A stretch of DNA of 52,753 nt from Oscillospiraceae bacterium (GTDB taxonomy: Bacteria > Bacillota > Clostridia > Oscillospirales > Oscillospiraceae): assembly GCA_017452505.1 (NCBI GenBank), contig JAFTMI010000023.1, forward strand, positions 1-52,753, given 5' to 3'. The position numbers and the translations under genes were made by a program. The notes under the pieces were generated by a model. That model was given only the letters and a program-made list of their open reading frames with translations, was not told where the DNA came from and did not search any database. This document shows, in pieces, positions 30,981 to 39,194 of this stretch (within the stretch, counting starts at the first letter, position 1; each line of letters opens with the position of its first letter).

Positions 30981-31009
30981 ATTATAACACAGTAACTGCC
31001 ACTTTACAA
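30981..31009 (-). promoter_or_regulatory. Promoter of the AlaX-type gene
   Basis: Minus-strand TTGTAA (31009-31004) and TATAAT (30986-30981), spacer 17 bp. Confidence 0.75.
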
Positions 31010-31094
31010 CCAAAGCTTGTCGAGGGGTTTTTAGGGCTGTGTGGCTGATTTCGTGGAGTTTCTGTAGGTTTTCCTTATAAACTAAGGGTAATCT

Positions 31095-31204
31095 AAGGCT
31101 TCTCCTGGAGGAGAAGCTGTCACCGCAGGTGACTGATGAGGTGTTATGGACCACCTCATCCGACCTCGCTACGCTCGGCCACCTTCCCCTCAAGGGGAAG
31201 GCTT
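31095..31204 (+). repeat. Intergenic repeat family A, copy 2
   Basis: 110 bp. Ends CTTCTCCTGGAGGAGAAG and CTTCCCCTCAAGGGGAAG, central GATGAGGTG/CACCTCATC stem, inner hairpins CACCGCAGGTG and CCGACCTCGCTACGCTCGG. It is followed by CCGCCCCTACGA, which looks like the end of a family B repeat. Confidence 0.8.
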
Positions 31205-31239
31205 GTGCCGCCCCTACGATTTACCAAGGAGGAATACAT

Positions 31240-32025
31240 ATGCAGTGTCAAAAACTGAGAACCTATATGGAAACAGGCCGGGTGATCTTTTTGCCCGCCC
31301 GGGCCATCAAGCCCAATCCCGCCCAGCCCCGGCGGGTATTTCGGGATGCGCCCTTGGAGGAGCTGACAGAGTCCATCCGCCGGCACGGCATTTTGCAGCC
31401 CCTGTCCGTCCGCCGGGTGGGGATAAGCTATGAGCTCATCGCCGGGGAGCGGCGGCTGCGGGCAGCGATCCGAGCGGGGCTGACGGAAATTCCCTGCATC
31501 ATTATGCAGATGACCGACCAGGAATCGGCTATGACCGCATTGGTGGAAAATCTCCAGCGGCAGGATCTGGATTTTATTGAAGAGGCCCAGGGGATCGATC
31601 TGCTGCTGCAGCAATGGAATATGAGCCAGGAGCAGGTGGCAAAGGTCTTGGGCAAAAGCCAAAGCGGGGTGGCCAATAAGCTCCGGCTTTTGCGCCACAG
31701 CGGCCCGGTTTTGGAGGCTTTGCGCAATAGCGGCTTGACGGAACGCCACGCCCGGGCATTGCTCAAACTGCCCAGCGAGGACAAAAAGCTGCGGGCAATC
31801 CGGGAGATATCCCGGCAGAATATGAGTGTTGCCCGGACGGAGCAGTATATCGAATCCCTTTTGCAGCAGGGACAAGGCACTGCGGTCAAAGCCAATGTGG
31901 GGGCGTTTTTGACTTACTTAAATCAATCCCTTGCCAGGATCCAGCGCAGCGGGATCTCTGCCATTTCCGAACGCAAGGAAACGGAAGACCAAATCGTGCT
32001 GACAATTACAATACCGAAAAATTAA
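31240..32025 (+). CDS. ParB/Noc-like DNA-binding protein, 261 aa
   Basis: The N-terminal ParB/Spo0J domain (about 15-105) has the CTP-binding-type motif ELIAGERRLRAAIRAG near 65-80 and the ENLQRQDLDFIEEAQG segment, followed by the HTH MSQEQVAKVLGKSQSGVANK near 125-144. It is similar in size to Noc, the nucleoid occlusion factor, and to Spo0J; without parA beside it, Noc is the better guess. AAGGAGG lies 7 bases before ATG 31240; the frame upstream of this runs through a repeat and is discarded. It probably binds parS- or NBS-like sites and coordinates division or segregation. Confidence 0.88.
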   Translation: MQCQKLRTYMETGRVIFLPARAIKPNPAQPRRVFRDAPLEELTESIRRHGILQPLSVRRVGISYELIAGERRLRAAIRAGLTEIPCIIMQMTDQESAMTALVENLQRQDLDFIEEAQGIDLLLQQWNMSQEQVAKVLGKSQSGVANKLRLLRHSGPVLEALRNSGLTERHARALLKLPSEDKKLRAIREISRQNMSVARTEQYIESLLQQGQGTAVKANVGAFLTYLNQSLARIQRSGISAISERKETEDQIVLTITIPKN

Positions 32026-32044
32026 GATTTTCGATATTGGCGGT

Positions 32045-32080
32045 TGGTGTTACTTTCTTGTTTCGCCAAGAAAGTAACCA
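32045..32080. repeat. 12-bp-stem hairpin at the edge of repeat family C copy 2
   Basis: GTTACTTTCTTG pairs perfectly with CAAGAAAGTAAC around a short loop. It lacks a T-tract but could end the parB transcript or belong to the adjacent repeat. Confidence 0.6.
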
Positions 32081-32092
32081 AAGAATGCGATA

Positions 32093-32214
32093 TAGGGGGA
32101 GCGATGGGAGCGCCGCCAGTGGCAGATAAAGCGACCTGAGCGAGTGGCAGCGGTCAAAATTTTGTGAGCGAATAGCGAACAAGAAATTTTGGGTACCGCA
32201 ACAGGAAAAGGCTG
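32093..32214 (+). repeat. Intergenic repeat family C, copy 2
   Basis: It shares the ordered blocks of 3101-3235 (GGGGAGCGATG, CTGAGCGAGTGGCAGCGGTC, ACCGCAACAGGA). Here the inner hairpin is CAAAATTT...AAATTTTG. The rest of 32215-32338 is A/T-rich spacer with no gene that I can support. Confidence 0.65.
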
Positions 32215-32338
32215 AGCCGCAACTCCCGCTTGCGAACCGCCCCTCCCCTATATACCCCTCCGGGCGCATTTTTGAAAGTACAGTGTAAGGTTTCAGATTT
32301 GGGGTGCAGTAATAATTCTCAACTTTCAATTCTCAATT

Positions 32339-32719
32339 TTATAACACATTCCACCAGCTGAAGCGGTGGGCATCGGCAAAGGAGTGGATCCGCCGGGCCA
32401 ATTGCGCACAGCAGGCGGCAAAATGGGGCTGTTCCCCGGTGGTGGCATAAATCTCCATCTCCGCAAACAGGGCATCCACCTCGTCCATCGGCTCGTGGTC
32501 TGCGATGGCGGCAATGCCGTTCCACTTGCCTTGCCAGCGGCTGTGAGCCTGTCTTCCCAAAGCGATCCCTCCGGCAAAATCTCCGGACAAGGTCTTTTCA
32601 GCGGCTTGCTCCAAAAGTTCTTCCGTGGGCAAACAGGCATTGTCCGCTATGCCGGACAGGCCTATGCCAAAAATCAAAAACACCGCCAAAAGTCCTGCGC
32701 CCAGCCATCCTTTGCCCAT
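32339..32719 (-). CDS. DUF4363 family protein, 126 aa
   Basis: One N-terminal hydrophobic segment (GAGLLAVFLIFGIGLSGIA) anchors a helical domain with the family-type stretch KWNGIAAIADHEPMDEVDAL followed by FAEMEIYATTGE. DUF4363 genes follow DUF421 genes in many Clostridia, and this holds here: its start is the base after the DUF421 stop. Function is unknown; the pair may be linked to sporulation or envelope, but I see no direct evidence. Confidence 0.85.
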   Translation of the reverse strand: MGKGWLGAGLLAVFLIFGIGLSGIADNACLPTEELLEQAAEKTLSGDFAGGIALGRQAHSRWQGKWNGIAAIADHEPMDEVDALFAEMEIYATTGEQPHFAACCAQLARRIHSFADAHRFSWWNVL

Positions 32720-33394
32720 TTATCCTTCCTCCTTGGGGTAAAATACGATTTTATCTTCTAAGTCCACGGTGAGCAGCCAGGTTCCCTGCAGGGTGGCTTT
32801 TTTCTCCCGGAGAACCCGCTGTACCCAGGCAGCATCCTTTTTGACCAGGGCAAGATTGTCTGCCATAAGGGTGCCGTCGGAGATCACCGTGATGGGCAGG
32901 GTCTGTTTTCTGACTTCAATGCCGGCTTCCTTGGCGGAGGCCGGTTTTTCCTTTGGATAAGGGAAGACGGACAGGTTGCCGTTGGTCTCCAAAATGGCAT
33001 ACTGCACCGAGCGCAGATCCAGTATGTCTTTCTCCCGCAGGTGGCCGATCAGTTCGTCGCTGGTGATGCGGGTCTTGCGGAGATTTTTTTGGAGGATATT
33101 GCCGTTTTCCATCAAAATCACCGGCTTGCCGCACAGCAGCCGCCGCAGGCGCAGACTTTTCATAGACAGGGCAGAAAGCACCAGCTCCATACCCAGCACC
33201 GTGGCAATGGGTACCAAGCCGGAAAACAGCGGAATGCCCCCGTCCTGCATGGGAATGGAGGCAAGGTCTGCCACCAGCATAGTCACCACAAATTCCGACG
33301 GCTCCATCTGGCCCACCTGCCGCTTGCCCATCAGCCGTACCACTAAGATCAGCACCAGGTACAGGATTACCGTCCGTGTGTAATATAAAAGCAA
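32720..33394 (-). CDS. DUF421 (YetF-type) membrane protein, 224 aa
   Basis: Three N-terminal membrane segments with the family motif VRLMGKRQVGQMEPSEFVVT at about residues 19-38, then two small cytoplasmic-type domains including GKPVILMENGNILQKNLRKT and ITSDELIGHLREKD. YetF-like proteins are of unknown function, with roles suggested in spore envelopes. The start is an unusual TTG at 33394, supported by AAGGGGTGA 5 bases upstream. It is first in a two-gene unit with DUF4363, divergent from rpsF. Confidence 0.9.
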   Translation of the reverse strand: MLLYYTRTVILYLVLILVVRLMGKRQVGQMEPSEFVVTMLVADLASIPMQDGGIPLFSGLVPIATVLGMELVLSALSMKSLRLRRLLCGKPVILMENGNILQKNLRKTRITSDELIGHLREKDILDLRSVQYAILETNGNLSVFPYPKEKPASAKEAGIEVRKQTLPITVISDGTLMADNLALVKKDAAWVQRVLREKKATLQGTWLLTVDLEDKIVFYPKEEG

Positions 33395-33464
33395 AGAATC
33401 ACCCCTTACAACCCAGTTTTCCCGCTAAATTTGGGAATATTCGGAATTTTTTCGGAAAAATCCC

Positions 33465-33493
33465 TTGACTTTTTCCTTTGGGGTCGATATAAT
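33465..33493 (+). promoter_or_regulatory. Promoter of the rpsF-ssb-rpsR operon
   Basis: TTGACT at 33465-33470 and TATAAT at 33488-33493, spacer 17 bp. Confidence 0.88.
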
Positions 33494-33499
33494 ACACTG

Positions 33500-33572
33500 G
33501 TCTGCGAATGCGGACATATCCTTGCTCCCGGCGCGACCGGGGGCCAAAAGTCCAAAAGGAGGTGCAATCATT
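33500..33572 (+). promoter_or_regulatory. rpsF leader, candidate S6:S18 autoregulatory hairpin
   Basis: The roughly 73-nt 5' UTR contains an 8-bp G/C hairpin at 33524-33544 (GCTCCCGG/CCGGGGGC) upstream of AAAAGGAGG. The known rpsF leader motif binds the S6:S18 complex through a CCG-containing stem. Size and place fit; the detailed match is not verified. Confidence 0.35.
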
Positions 33573-33869
33573 ATGGCAAAGATCACTGGTAAGTACGAGG
33601 CTCTGTATATCCTGGATGCTACTCTGGGTGAAGAGGGCACCGCCGCACTTGTGAACAAGTTCAAGGCAATGGTGGAGGCGGAGGGCACTCTGCTGAGCGT
33701 TGACGAATGGGGCAAGCGCCGCTTGGCCTACCTCATCAACGACATGGCTGAAGGCTACTACGTCCTGATGACCTTCGAGTCCAAGCCCGAGTTCCCTGCG
33801 GAGCTGGAGCGTGTGATGAAGATCACCGACGGCGTTATGCGCTGCCTGACCACCGCTGTGGAGGAGTAA
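33573..33869 (+). CDS. rpsF: 30S ribosomal protein S6
   Basis: The 98-aa protein shows the S6 signature YEALYILDATL near the N-terminus, then the WGKRRLAYLIND segment and the final ITDGVMRCLTTAVEE. It binds 16S rRNA together with S18. ATG 33573 follows AAAAGGAGG; frames further upstream run through the promoter. Gene order rpsF-ssb-rpsR is the standard one in Firmicutes; the ssb gene starts 4 bp after its stop. Confidence 0.97.
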   Translation: MAKITGKYEALYILDATLGEEGTAALVNKFKAMVEAEGTLLSVDEWGKRRLAYLINDMAEGYYVLMTFESKPEFPAELERVMKITDGVMRCLTTAVEE

Positions 33870-33873
33870 TGCT

Positions 33874-34323
33874 ATGCTCAACCACATTGTAATTATGGGT
33901 CGTCTGACCCGTGACCCCGAGCTTCGCCGCACCGGCACCGGTGTTGCTGTCGCCAGCTTTACTGTGGCTGTTGACCGTGACTTCGGCAAGAACGAGAACG
34001 GCGAAAAGGAAACCGACTTCATCGACTGTGTCGCTTGGCGTCAGACCGGAGAATTCGTCTCCAAGTATTTCACCAAGGGCCGTATGGCAGTGGTTTCCGG
34101 CCGGCTGCAGATCCGCAGCTGGACTGACAAGGATGGCAACAAGCGCCGCACCGCTGAGGTGGTTGCGGACAACGTCTACTTTGGCGACAGCAAGCGTGAC
34201 GGTGATAATGCCGGCTCTTACGCTGCTCCTGCTGCTCCCAGCTTCGGCGGCTACTCTGCCCCCGCAGCACCTGCATCCGATTTTGCGATGCTGTCTGACG
34301 ATGACGCTCAGCTGCCCTTCTAA
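33874..34323 (+). CDS. ssb: Single-stranded DNA-binding protein
   Basis: The 149-aa protein has the OB-fold at residues 1-105 (MLNHIVIMGRLTRDPELRRT, VASFTVAVDRDF, FIDCVAWRQTGEFVSKYF), a Gly/Ala/Pro-rich linker and the acidic tip DDDAQLPF, used for partner binding. It coats single-stranded DNA in replication, repair and recombination. It lies between rpsF and rpsR. Confidence 0.97.
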   Translation: MLNHIVIMGRLTRDPELRRTGTGVAVASFTVAVDRDFGKNENGEKETDFIDCVAWRQTGEFVSKYFTKGRMAVVSGRLQIRSWTDKDGNKRRTAEVVADNVYFGDSKRDGDNAGSYAAPAAPSFGGYSAPAAPASDFAMLSDDDAQLPF

Positions 34324-34366
34324 AAATTGAACTTTTCACAAATGCTTACAAAGGAGGTTTTTCCAA

Positions 34367-34603
34367 ATGGCTAACGAACAGCGTGTTCATCCCCGTAAGC
34401 GCAGAAAGGTTTGCGCTTTCTGTGTCGATAAGGTAACTGCTATTGATTACAAGGATACTGCTAAGCTGCGCCGCTACATGTCCGAGCGCGGCAAGATCCT
34501 GCCCCGCCGTACTACCGGCACTTGCGCAGCCCATCAGCGCGCCCTGACCACCGCTATCAAGCGTGCCCGTCAGATCGCTCTGCTGCCCTACGTGGCTGAC
34601 TAA
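34367..34603 (+). CDS. rpsR: 30S ribosomal protein S18
   Basis: A 78-aa basic protein with the S18 core: [40 protein letters not shown] and [20 protein letters not shown]. The CAFC pair with Cys51-like TGTCA suggests a zinc-type S18. AAAGGAGG precedes ATG 34367. Last gene of the operon, followed by a terminator. Confidence 0.97.
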   Translation: MANEQRVHPRKRRKVCAFCVDKVTAIDYKDTAKLRRYMSERGKILPRRTTGTCAAHQRALTTAIKRARQIALLPYVAD

Positions 34604-34617
34604 TCAAAAAGCTAACA

Positions 34618-34650
34618 CCCCGCATCCAATCGGATGCGGGGAATTTATTT
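34618..34650 (+). terminator. Terminator of the rpsF operon
   Basis: CCCCGCATCC pairs with GGATGCGGGG around AATC, followed by AATTTATTTT. Confidence 0.85.
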
Positions 34651-34651
34651 T

Positions 34652-34732
34652 GTAGGGGAGGGATATTATCCCTCCCGCAAAAAATGAAGCGCTTTGTGGC
34701 GATTTCGGGAGGCATACTATGCCTCCCCTACA
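34652..34732. repeat. Intergenic repeat family B, copy 3
   Basis: Two hairpins, GGGAGGGATA/TATCCCTCCC and GGGAGGCATA/TATGCCTCCC, separated by about 30 bp; the unit opens with GTAGGGG and closes with CCCCTACA. Confidence 0.78.
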
Positions 34733-34833
34733 ACGGGCGATCTAACATTTCTCATATGGAAGAGGCGGGCTGGCTTTTCTTTGCACTTTTTGGGTATTTG
34801 TTGCATTTTTCGGTCATTTACACCTTCTCAAAC

Positions 34834-34862
34834 TTGACACTACAGAGGCTTTGTCGTACAAT
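34834..34862 (+). promoter_or_regulatory. Promoter of eda-kdgK
   Basis: TTGACA at 34834-34839 and TACAAT at 34857-34862, spacer 17 bp. Between the repeat and this promoter (34733-34833) nothing else is seen. Confidence 0.8.
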
Positions 34863-34896
34863 TTTATCTATAGAATACTATACAAGGAGAAACATT

Positions 34897-35451
34897 ATGG
34901 AAAAACTTATCCCTGTTGTTGTGATCAAGGAATTGTCCGAAACGGACAAGATCCTCACCGCTTTGAAAAATAACGGCATTAACTGCGCGGAGATCACTTT
35001 CCGCACCGCCTGCGCCAAGGAGGCCATTGCCTACGCCTGCAAGCACTATCCCGAAATGTCCGTCGGCGCCGGTACGGTTATCAATGCTGAACAGTGCCAG
35101 GCTGCACTGGAAGCCGGCGCACAGTTTATCGTATCTCCCGGCCTGAGCGTGGCAGTTGCCAAGATCTGCGCAGAAAAGAATATTCCTTACTATCCCGGCT
35201 GCGTGACCCCCACCGAGATCATGCAGGCATTGGAGCTGGGCATCACCACTGTCAAGTTCTTCCCCGCCAATGTGTACGGCGGTCTGCAGGCCCTCAAGGC
35301 CCTGTCCGCGCCCTTCCCCCAGGTGAAGTTCATTCCCACCGGCGGTGTGGACAGAAGCAATATCGACGAATTTTTGGCCTTCGACAAGGTGGCAGCCATC
35401 GGCGGCAGCTTCTTTGTGAAGGAATCTCTGGCTAAAATGGAGGAAAAGTAA
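34897..35451 (+). CDS. eda: KDPG/KHG-type aldolase
   Basis: A 184-aa class I aldolase of the Eda/DgoA family, which splits 2-dehydro-3-deoxy-6-phospho-gluconate or -galactonate to pyruvate and glyceraldehyde 3-phosphate. The motifs are AEITFRTACA (catalytic Glu), GAGTVINAEQC, and the Schiff-base lysine in TTVKFFPANVYGG; the phosphate site PTGGVDRSNIDEF is intact. It is short by about 25 residues compared with E. coli Eda, mainly at the ends. AAGGAG precedes ATG 34897. The kinase gene starts 1 bp after its stop, so the pair makes up the last two steps of the route. Confidence 0.93.
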   Translation: MEKLIPVVVIKELSETDKILTALKNNGINCAEITFRTACAKEAIAYACKHYPEMSVGAGTVINAEQCQAALEAGAQFIVSPGLSVAVAKICAEKNIPYYPGCVTPTEIMQALELGITTVKFFPANVYGGLQALKALSAPFPQVKFIPTGGVDRSNIDEFLAFDKVAAIGGSFFVKESLAKMEEK

Positions 35452-35452
35452 A

Positions 35453-36475
35453 ATGGCAAAAGTTGTTACCTTTGGCGAGCTGATGCTCCGCTTAGCCCCC
35501 AACGGCTACTACCGGTTTTTCCAGAACGATCAGATGCAGGCCACCTTTGGCGGCGGCGAAGCCAATGTGGCGGTGAGCCTTGCCAATTACGGTCTGGACA
35601 GCGTTTATGTGACCAAGCTGCCCAAGCATGCCATCGGCCAGGGCGCTGTGGACAGCCTGCGCTATTTCGGCGTGGACACCTCCAAGATCGTCCGTGGCGG
35701 CGACCGGGTGGGTATCTACTTCCTGGAGAAGGGCGCATCTCAGAGAGGCTCTGTTTGCATTTATGACCGGGCAGGTTCTGCCATCGCGTTGGCTGAGCCC
35801 ACCGATTTCGATTGGGATGCCATCTTCGAGGGCGCGGATTGGTTCCATTTCACCGGCATTACCCCCGCGCTGGGCGGCAAGCTGGTGGAGATCTGCAAGG
35901 ATGCCTGTAAGGCTGCCAAGGCCCGGGGCGTGAAGATCTCCTGCGACTTAAACTATCGGGGCAAGCTGTGGACCCGTGACCAGGCAAGAGCCGCTATGAC
36001 GGAGCTGTGCCAGTATGTGGATGTGTGCATCTCCAATGAGGAGGATGCCAAGGATGTGTTCGGCATCGAGGCCGAGGGCACCGACATTTACGGCGGCAAG
36101 CTGAACCACGAGGGCTACAAGAGTGTTGCCAAGCAGCTGGCTGACAAGTTCGGTTTTGAGAAGGTGGCAATCACCCTGCGGACCTCCATCTCCGCCAGCG
36201 ACAACGACTGGGCCGGTATGCTCTACGACGGAAAGGACTACTGCTTCTCCAAGTCCTACCACCTGCACATCGTGGACCGCGTGGGCGGCGGTGACAGCTT
36301 CGGCGGCGGTCTGATCTATGCGCTGCTTTCCGGCAAGACCTCCCAGCAGGCCATTGAGTTTGCTGTGGCGGCATCTGCTCTGAAGCACTCTGTGGAAGGC
36401 GACTACAACCGAGTAAGCGTTTCCGAGGTGGAAAAGCTGGCCGGCGGCGACGGCAGTGGCCGTGTGCAGAGATAA
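35453..36475 (+). CDS. kdgK: PfkB-family 2-dehydro-3-deoxygluconokinase
   Basis: The 340-aa sugar kinase has the PfkB signatures: FGGGEANVAVSLANYG near residue 33 and the catalytic-base motif DRVGGGDSFGGGLIYALL near residue 277. It phosphorylates 2-dehydro-3-deoxygluconate (or the galacto epimer) for the aldolase encoded directly upstream. Length is normal. The combination with eda supports the KDG kinase call. Substrate could come from hexuronates or from DgoD at 1.7 kb; no hexuronate isomerase is in this window. Confidence 0.9.
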   Translation: MAKVVTFGELMLRLAPNGYYRFFQNDQMQATFGGGEANVAVSLANYGLDSVYVTKLPKHAIGQGAVDSLRYFGVDTSKIVRGGDRVGIYFLEKGASQRGSVCIYDRAGSAIALAEPTDFDWDAIFEGADWFHFTGITPALGGKLVEICKDACKAAKARGVKISCDLNYRGKLWTRDQARAAMTELCQYVDVCISNEEDAKDVFGIEAEGTDIYGGKLNHEGYKSVAKQLADKFGFEKVAITLRTSISASDNDWAGMLYDGKDYCFSKSYHLHIVDRVGGGDSFGGGLIYALLSGKTSQQAIEFAVAASALKHSVEGDYNRVSVSEVEKLAGGDGSGRVQR

Positions 36476-36483
36476 AGAATAAG

Positions 36484-36515
36484 ATAAAACCCCTCCTGAT
36501 GGGAGGGGTTTTGTT
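36484..36515 (+). terminator. Terminator after kdgK
   Basis: AAAACCCCTCC pairs with GGAGGGGTTTT around TGAT or similar loop. Confidence 0.85.
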
Positions 36516-36576
36516 TTGATTTTTACATAAATTCCGGAATTTGGTGGGTTTTACAGAAAGGTTTTGTTGAAAAAGG

Positions 36577-36606
36577 TTGACAATGTGGGTTTGTTTTTTG
36601 TATAAT
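36577..36606 (+). promoter_or_regulatory. Promoter of the anchored Thr-rich protein
   Basis: TTGACA at 36577-36582 and TATAAT at 36601-36606, spacer 18 bp. Confidence 0.8.
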
Positions 36607-36668
36607 TGTCCATACATCAAAAAAATGACATTAAAAATGTTCGCGCGGAAACCAAAAGGAGCGTTTTT

Positions 36669-38207
36669 ATGAAAAGAATAATTGCAATTATGCTTTGCCT
36701 GGCGTGTTTGTTGGCATTGCCTGTGGCGGCTGCCCCCACAGATCCTATGGCGGTGAAATTCCAAAAGTTTTTGGATAGATGCGATAGCCTTTATGACGGC
36801 GATGTGATAAAGCTTGTGCTTACCGATGCCATGAAGGCCTTTGTGCCCCGGGAAGATCTGGAAGCTATCAATGTATCTGCTGCAGATTTTGAAACAGAGC
36901 TGGAAAAGCAGATCGTTTTGACGGAAGAGGTCCGGAATGATATTCGCAGCACCGAGAGAGGTTTATACAACCCGGAAAAAAATGAATATGCTGTGAAATA
37001 TCCCGGCGGTGTTACCGAGATTTCTAATAAGAGACATTACAGAGGCTATGTAAAAACCGGTGAGAATACCTATGCGGTGTATTACCAAAATGCAGTACGG
37101 GAAATTTTGGATGAAAGTGCGGAAATCATCAGCCAATACAAAAATCCCATTACCGGCGAAGTGAAATATAACGGCAAGGTTTATATCCAGGATTCCGATA
37201 TATATTACTGTATCAAAAATTGGGAAGATGGCGGCAAGAAGTACAATGTTGAAGTGACTGACGGCAAGATGCGCTATATTTCCAGCGAAGACTATGATGC
37301 AGCCCAGCTGCCCACGGCCTTTGACGATGTATCCGTAACCTACGATCTACCCAAGGACGATACGGTTTATTTGGATAATGTGGCTTATTTCCCCGACCAA
37401 ACTGTTGTCAAGGTGGAAAGGATTACCGGTGTTGTTGAGGAAATCGCCCAGGCGATGGCAACGGTTTCCACCCGGTATGCACCCTATTCCTTTACCGCGA
37501 CCCTGAACGGGAATCCCGTTCAGCCCGGCAGCAAGATGAAAGTGCATTTTGTTGTGCCGGAGAATTTTGGCGCCGACACTGTGGTGATGCATTTGGATGC
37601 CGAGGGTAAGCTGACCGAGTTGGCATCTATGGTGAAGAATATTGAGGGCACATCTTATTTGGTGACAGAGCTGGAACATTTCAGCATTTACCTTTTGGTG
37701 GACAAGGATGCAAAGCCTGTTGAGGAAACCACACCGACAACTGCGCCCACCACAGAGCCCACTACTGCACCGACCGAGGCGGCAACCCAAGTTACAACAG
37801 CGCCTACAAAGGCGACAGCGGCGGCCACCAATGCTACAACTGAGGCAACCAAGGCGACAGCTGCGACCGAAGTTACTGCGCCTGCTACCAAGCCCACAAG
37901 CGTAACCGTAGTCAGACCTACAGTACCGGCTACCAGCGCAACAGCTGCCGACCCCACGGAGCTTGACCCCACCGAGGAAACCACTGTGGCGCCCACTGAG
38001 GAAGTTGCGCCCACCGATGAAGCGACCATAGCGCCCACGGAAGATACCAAACCTGCAAAATCCAATAAGACTGGCGGCATCATTGCTGCTGTGGTTGTTG
38101 TGATTGTGCTTGCAGGTGGCGGATTTGCTGCCTGGTGGTTCTACTTCAGAAAAAAGAACGAACAGGTAGAAACAGAAGAAGAAACAGAAGAAAAAGCAGA
38201 TGAATAA
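36669..38207 (+). CDS. Exported, C-terminally membrane-anchored protein with Thr/Pro/Ala-rich stalk, 512 aa
   Basis: A signal peptide (1-21, cleavage after AAA) leads to an extracellular part of about 330 residues without recognised domain; it holds strand-rich segments such as YAPYSFTATLNGNPVQPG and an LVTELEHFSIYLLVDKD motif like that in Listeria/Clostridium surface domains. Residues about 350-462 are a low-complexity Thr/Ala/Pro/Glu stalk (repeats of TTAPT and ATEATKA), and a single membrane helix lies at about 468-493, followed by a charged tail. There is no LPXTG motif. AAAAGGAG precedes ATG 36669. It is probably an abundant surface protein; ligand not known. Confidence 0.82.
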   Translation: MKRIIAIMLCLACLLALPVAAAPTDPMAVKFQKFLDRCDSLYDGDVIKLVLTDAMKAFVPREDLEAINVSAADFETELEKQIVLTEEVRNDIRSTERGLYNPEKNEYAVKYPGGVTEISNKRHYRGYVKTGENTYAVYYQNAVREILDESAEIISQYKNPITGEVKYNGKVYIQDSDIYYCIKNWEDGGKKYNVEVTDGKMRYISSEDYDAAQLPTAFDDVSVTYDLPKDDTVYLDNVAYFPDQTVVKVERITGVVEEIAQAMATVSTRYAPYSFTATLNGNPVQPGSKMKVHFVVPENFGADTVVMHLDAEGKLTELASMVKNIEGTSYLVTELEHFSIYLLVDKDAKPVEETTPTTAPTTEPTTAPTEAATQVTTAPTKATAAATNATTEATKATAATEVTAPATKPTSVTVVRPTVPATSATAADPTELDPTEETTVAPTEEVAPTDEATIAPTEDTKPAKSNKTGGIIAAVVVVIVLAGGGFAAWWFYFRKKNEQVETEEETEEKADE

Positions 38208-38210
38208 GAT

Positions 38211-38241
38211 AAAGACCCGGGATCATTGATCCCGGGTCTTT
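38211..38241. terminator. Terminator between convergent genes
   Basis: AAAGACCCGGGATCA pairs perfectly with TGATCCCGGGTCTTT, then TTG; it lies between the surface protein and the convergent amidohydrolase. Confidence 0.88.
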
Positions 38242-38243
38242 TG

Positions 38244-39029
38244 TTATAGTTTCAAAATATATTCTGCGGTTTTGTGGGCGATTTGCTCGAACTGGTCGTT
38301 GGTTAGCTTCAGCTTTAAGAAACGCTCCATTTCCGTTGCGGGATCCCACATGGGGAAGTCGCTGCCGTAGACGAATCGCTCCGCGCCGTAGCGGTGAATA
38401 TAGCTTTCAGCCACACCCTCGGCCATAAACATCAAAGAGCTGGACACATCAAAGAAGCAATCCGTGTCCTTGAGGTAGTCATAAGCCTGCTCGTAAAGCT
38501 CATAGGCACCAAAATGAGCAGCGATCACCTGCAGATTGGGGAACAGCTCCATTACCCGGCGCAAACGCTTGGGGTGGGAATAGTCAAACCGGTGGTCGCC
38601 CATATGGAGGATCACAGGCAGCTTTCCCTGCACCTGTTCATATACGGGGAAGAGCCGTTCGTCGTCAATGGCGAACACCTGGGAATCCGGGTGCATCTTT
38701 AAGCCTTTGAGACCTTTTTCCATAATGAAGTCCACTTCGCCGGTGATGTTCTCCATTGCTGCGTGGACAGTACCAAAGCCGATGAAACGAGGCTCTGCTG
38801 CCACCTGGGACAGGATAAACTCATTGATATGCCGGGTGCGGTCCGGGCGCATGGCCACGGGCAGAATCACAAACCGGTGGGTGCCGGCCATATCGCCCCG
38901 CGCCAAAAGGGTCGTAGCTGTGCCGTCCATGGCTTTTTCGCCAAAGCCGTAGAATACCCGGATGCTGTCGGCTGCCTTGGGGGCAATGGCATCGGGGTAA
39001 ATATGGGTATGAAAATCAATAAAATCCAA
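38244..39029 (-). CDS. Amidohydrolase-family metal-dependent hydrolase, 261 aa
   Basis: A TIM-barrel hydrolase: the HxH metal motif DFHTHIYPD is at the very start, LKGLKMHPDSQ near residue 115, LHMGDHRFDYSHPKRL near 145, VIAAHFGAYELY near 172, and the final metal Asp in VYGSDFPMWDP near 217. The start is a TTG at 39029, 7 bases after AAGGA; the open frame continues to 39113 but that part is repeat A copy 3 and is not plausible protein. The family hydrolyses amide or ester bonds or decarboxylates; specific substrate unknown. Similar uncharacterised proteins are common in Clostridia. Confidence 0.83.
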   Translation of the reverse strand: MDFIDFHTHIYPDAIAPKAADSIRVFYGFGEKAMDGTATTLLARGDMAGTHRFVILPVAMRPDRTRHINEFILSQVAAEPRFIGFGTVHAAMENITGEVDFIMEKGLKGLKMHPDSQVFAIDDERLFPVYEQVQGKLPVILHMGDHRFDYSHPKRLRRVMELFPNLQVIAAHFGAYELYEQAYDYLKDTDCFFDVSSSLMFMAEGVAESYIHRYGAERFVYGSDFPMWDPATEMERFLKLKLTNDQFEQIAHKTAEYILKL

Positions 39030-39057
39030 AGTAATTTCCTTCTTGCGTATCGTTTCA

Positions 39058-39189
39058 AAGGCTTCCCCTGGAGGGGAAGCTGTCTGCGAAGCAGACTGAT
39101 GAGGTGTAGCCACGAAGTGGCGTTGTCTATCTCACCTCATCCGACAAAAATCAAAGAATTTTGTCACCTTCTCCTCAAGGAGAAGGCTT
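39058..39189 (+). repeat. Intergenic repeat family A, copy 3
   Basis: 132 bp. Ends CTTCCCCTGGAGGGGAAG and CTTCTCCTCAAGGAGAAG; central GATGAGGTG/CACCTCATC stem with a longer apical part (GCCACGAAGTGGC); inner hairpins CTGCGAAGCAG and GACAAAA...TTTTGTC. The amidohydrolase gene is initiated from its left border. Confidence 0.82.
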
Positions 39190-39194
39190 TTTAT

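Noticed and set aside
39030-39113. N-terminal extension of the amidohydrolase
   Set aside because: The extension is translated repeat A copy 3; the metal motif begins right after TTG 39029.
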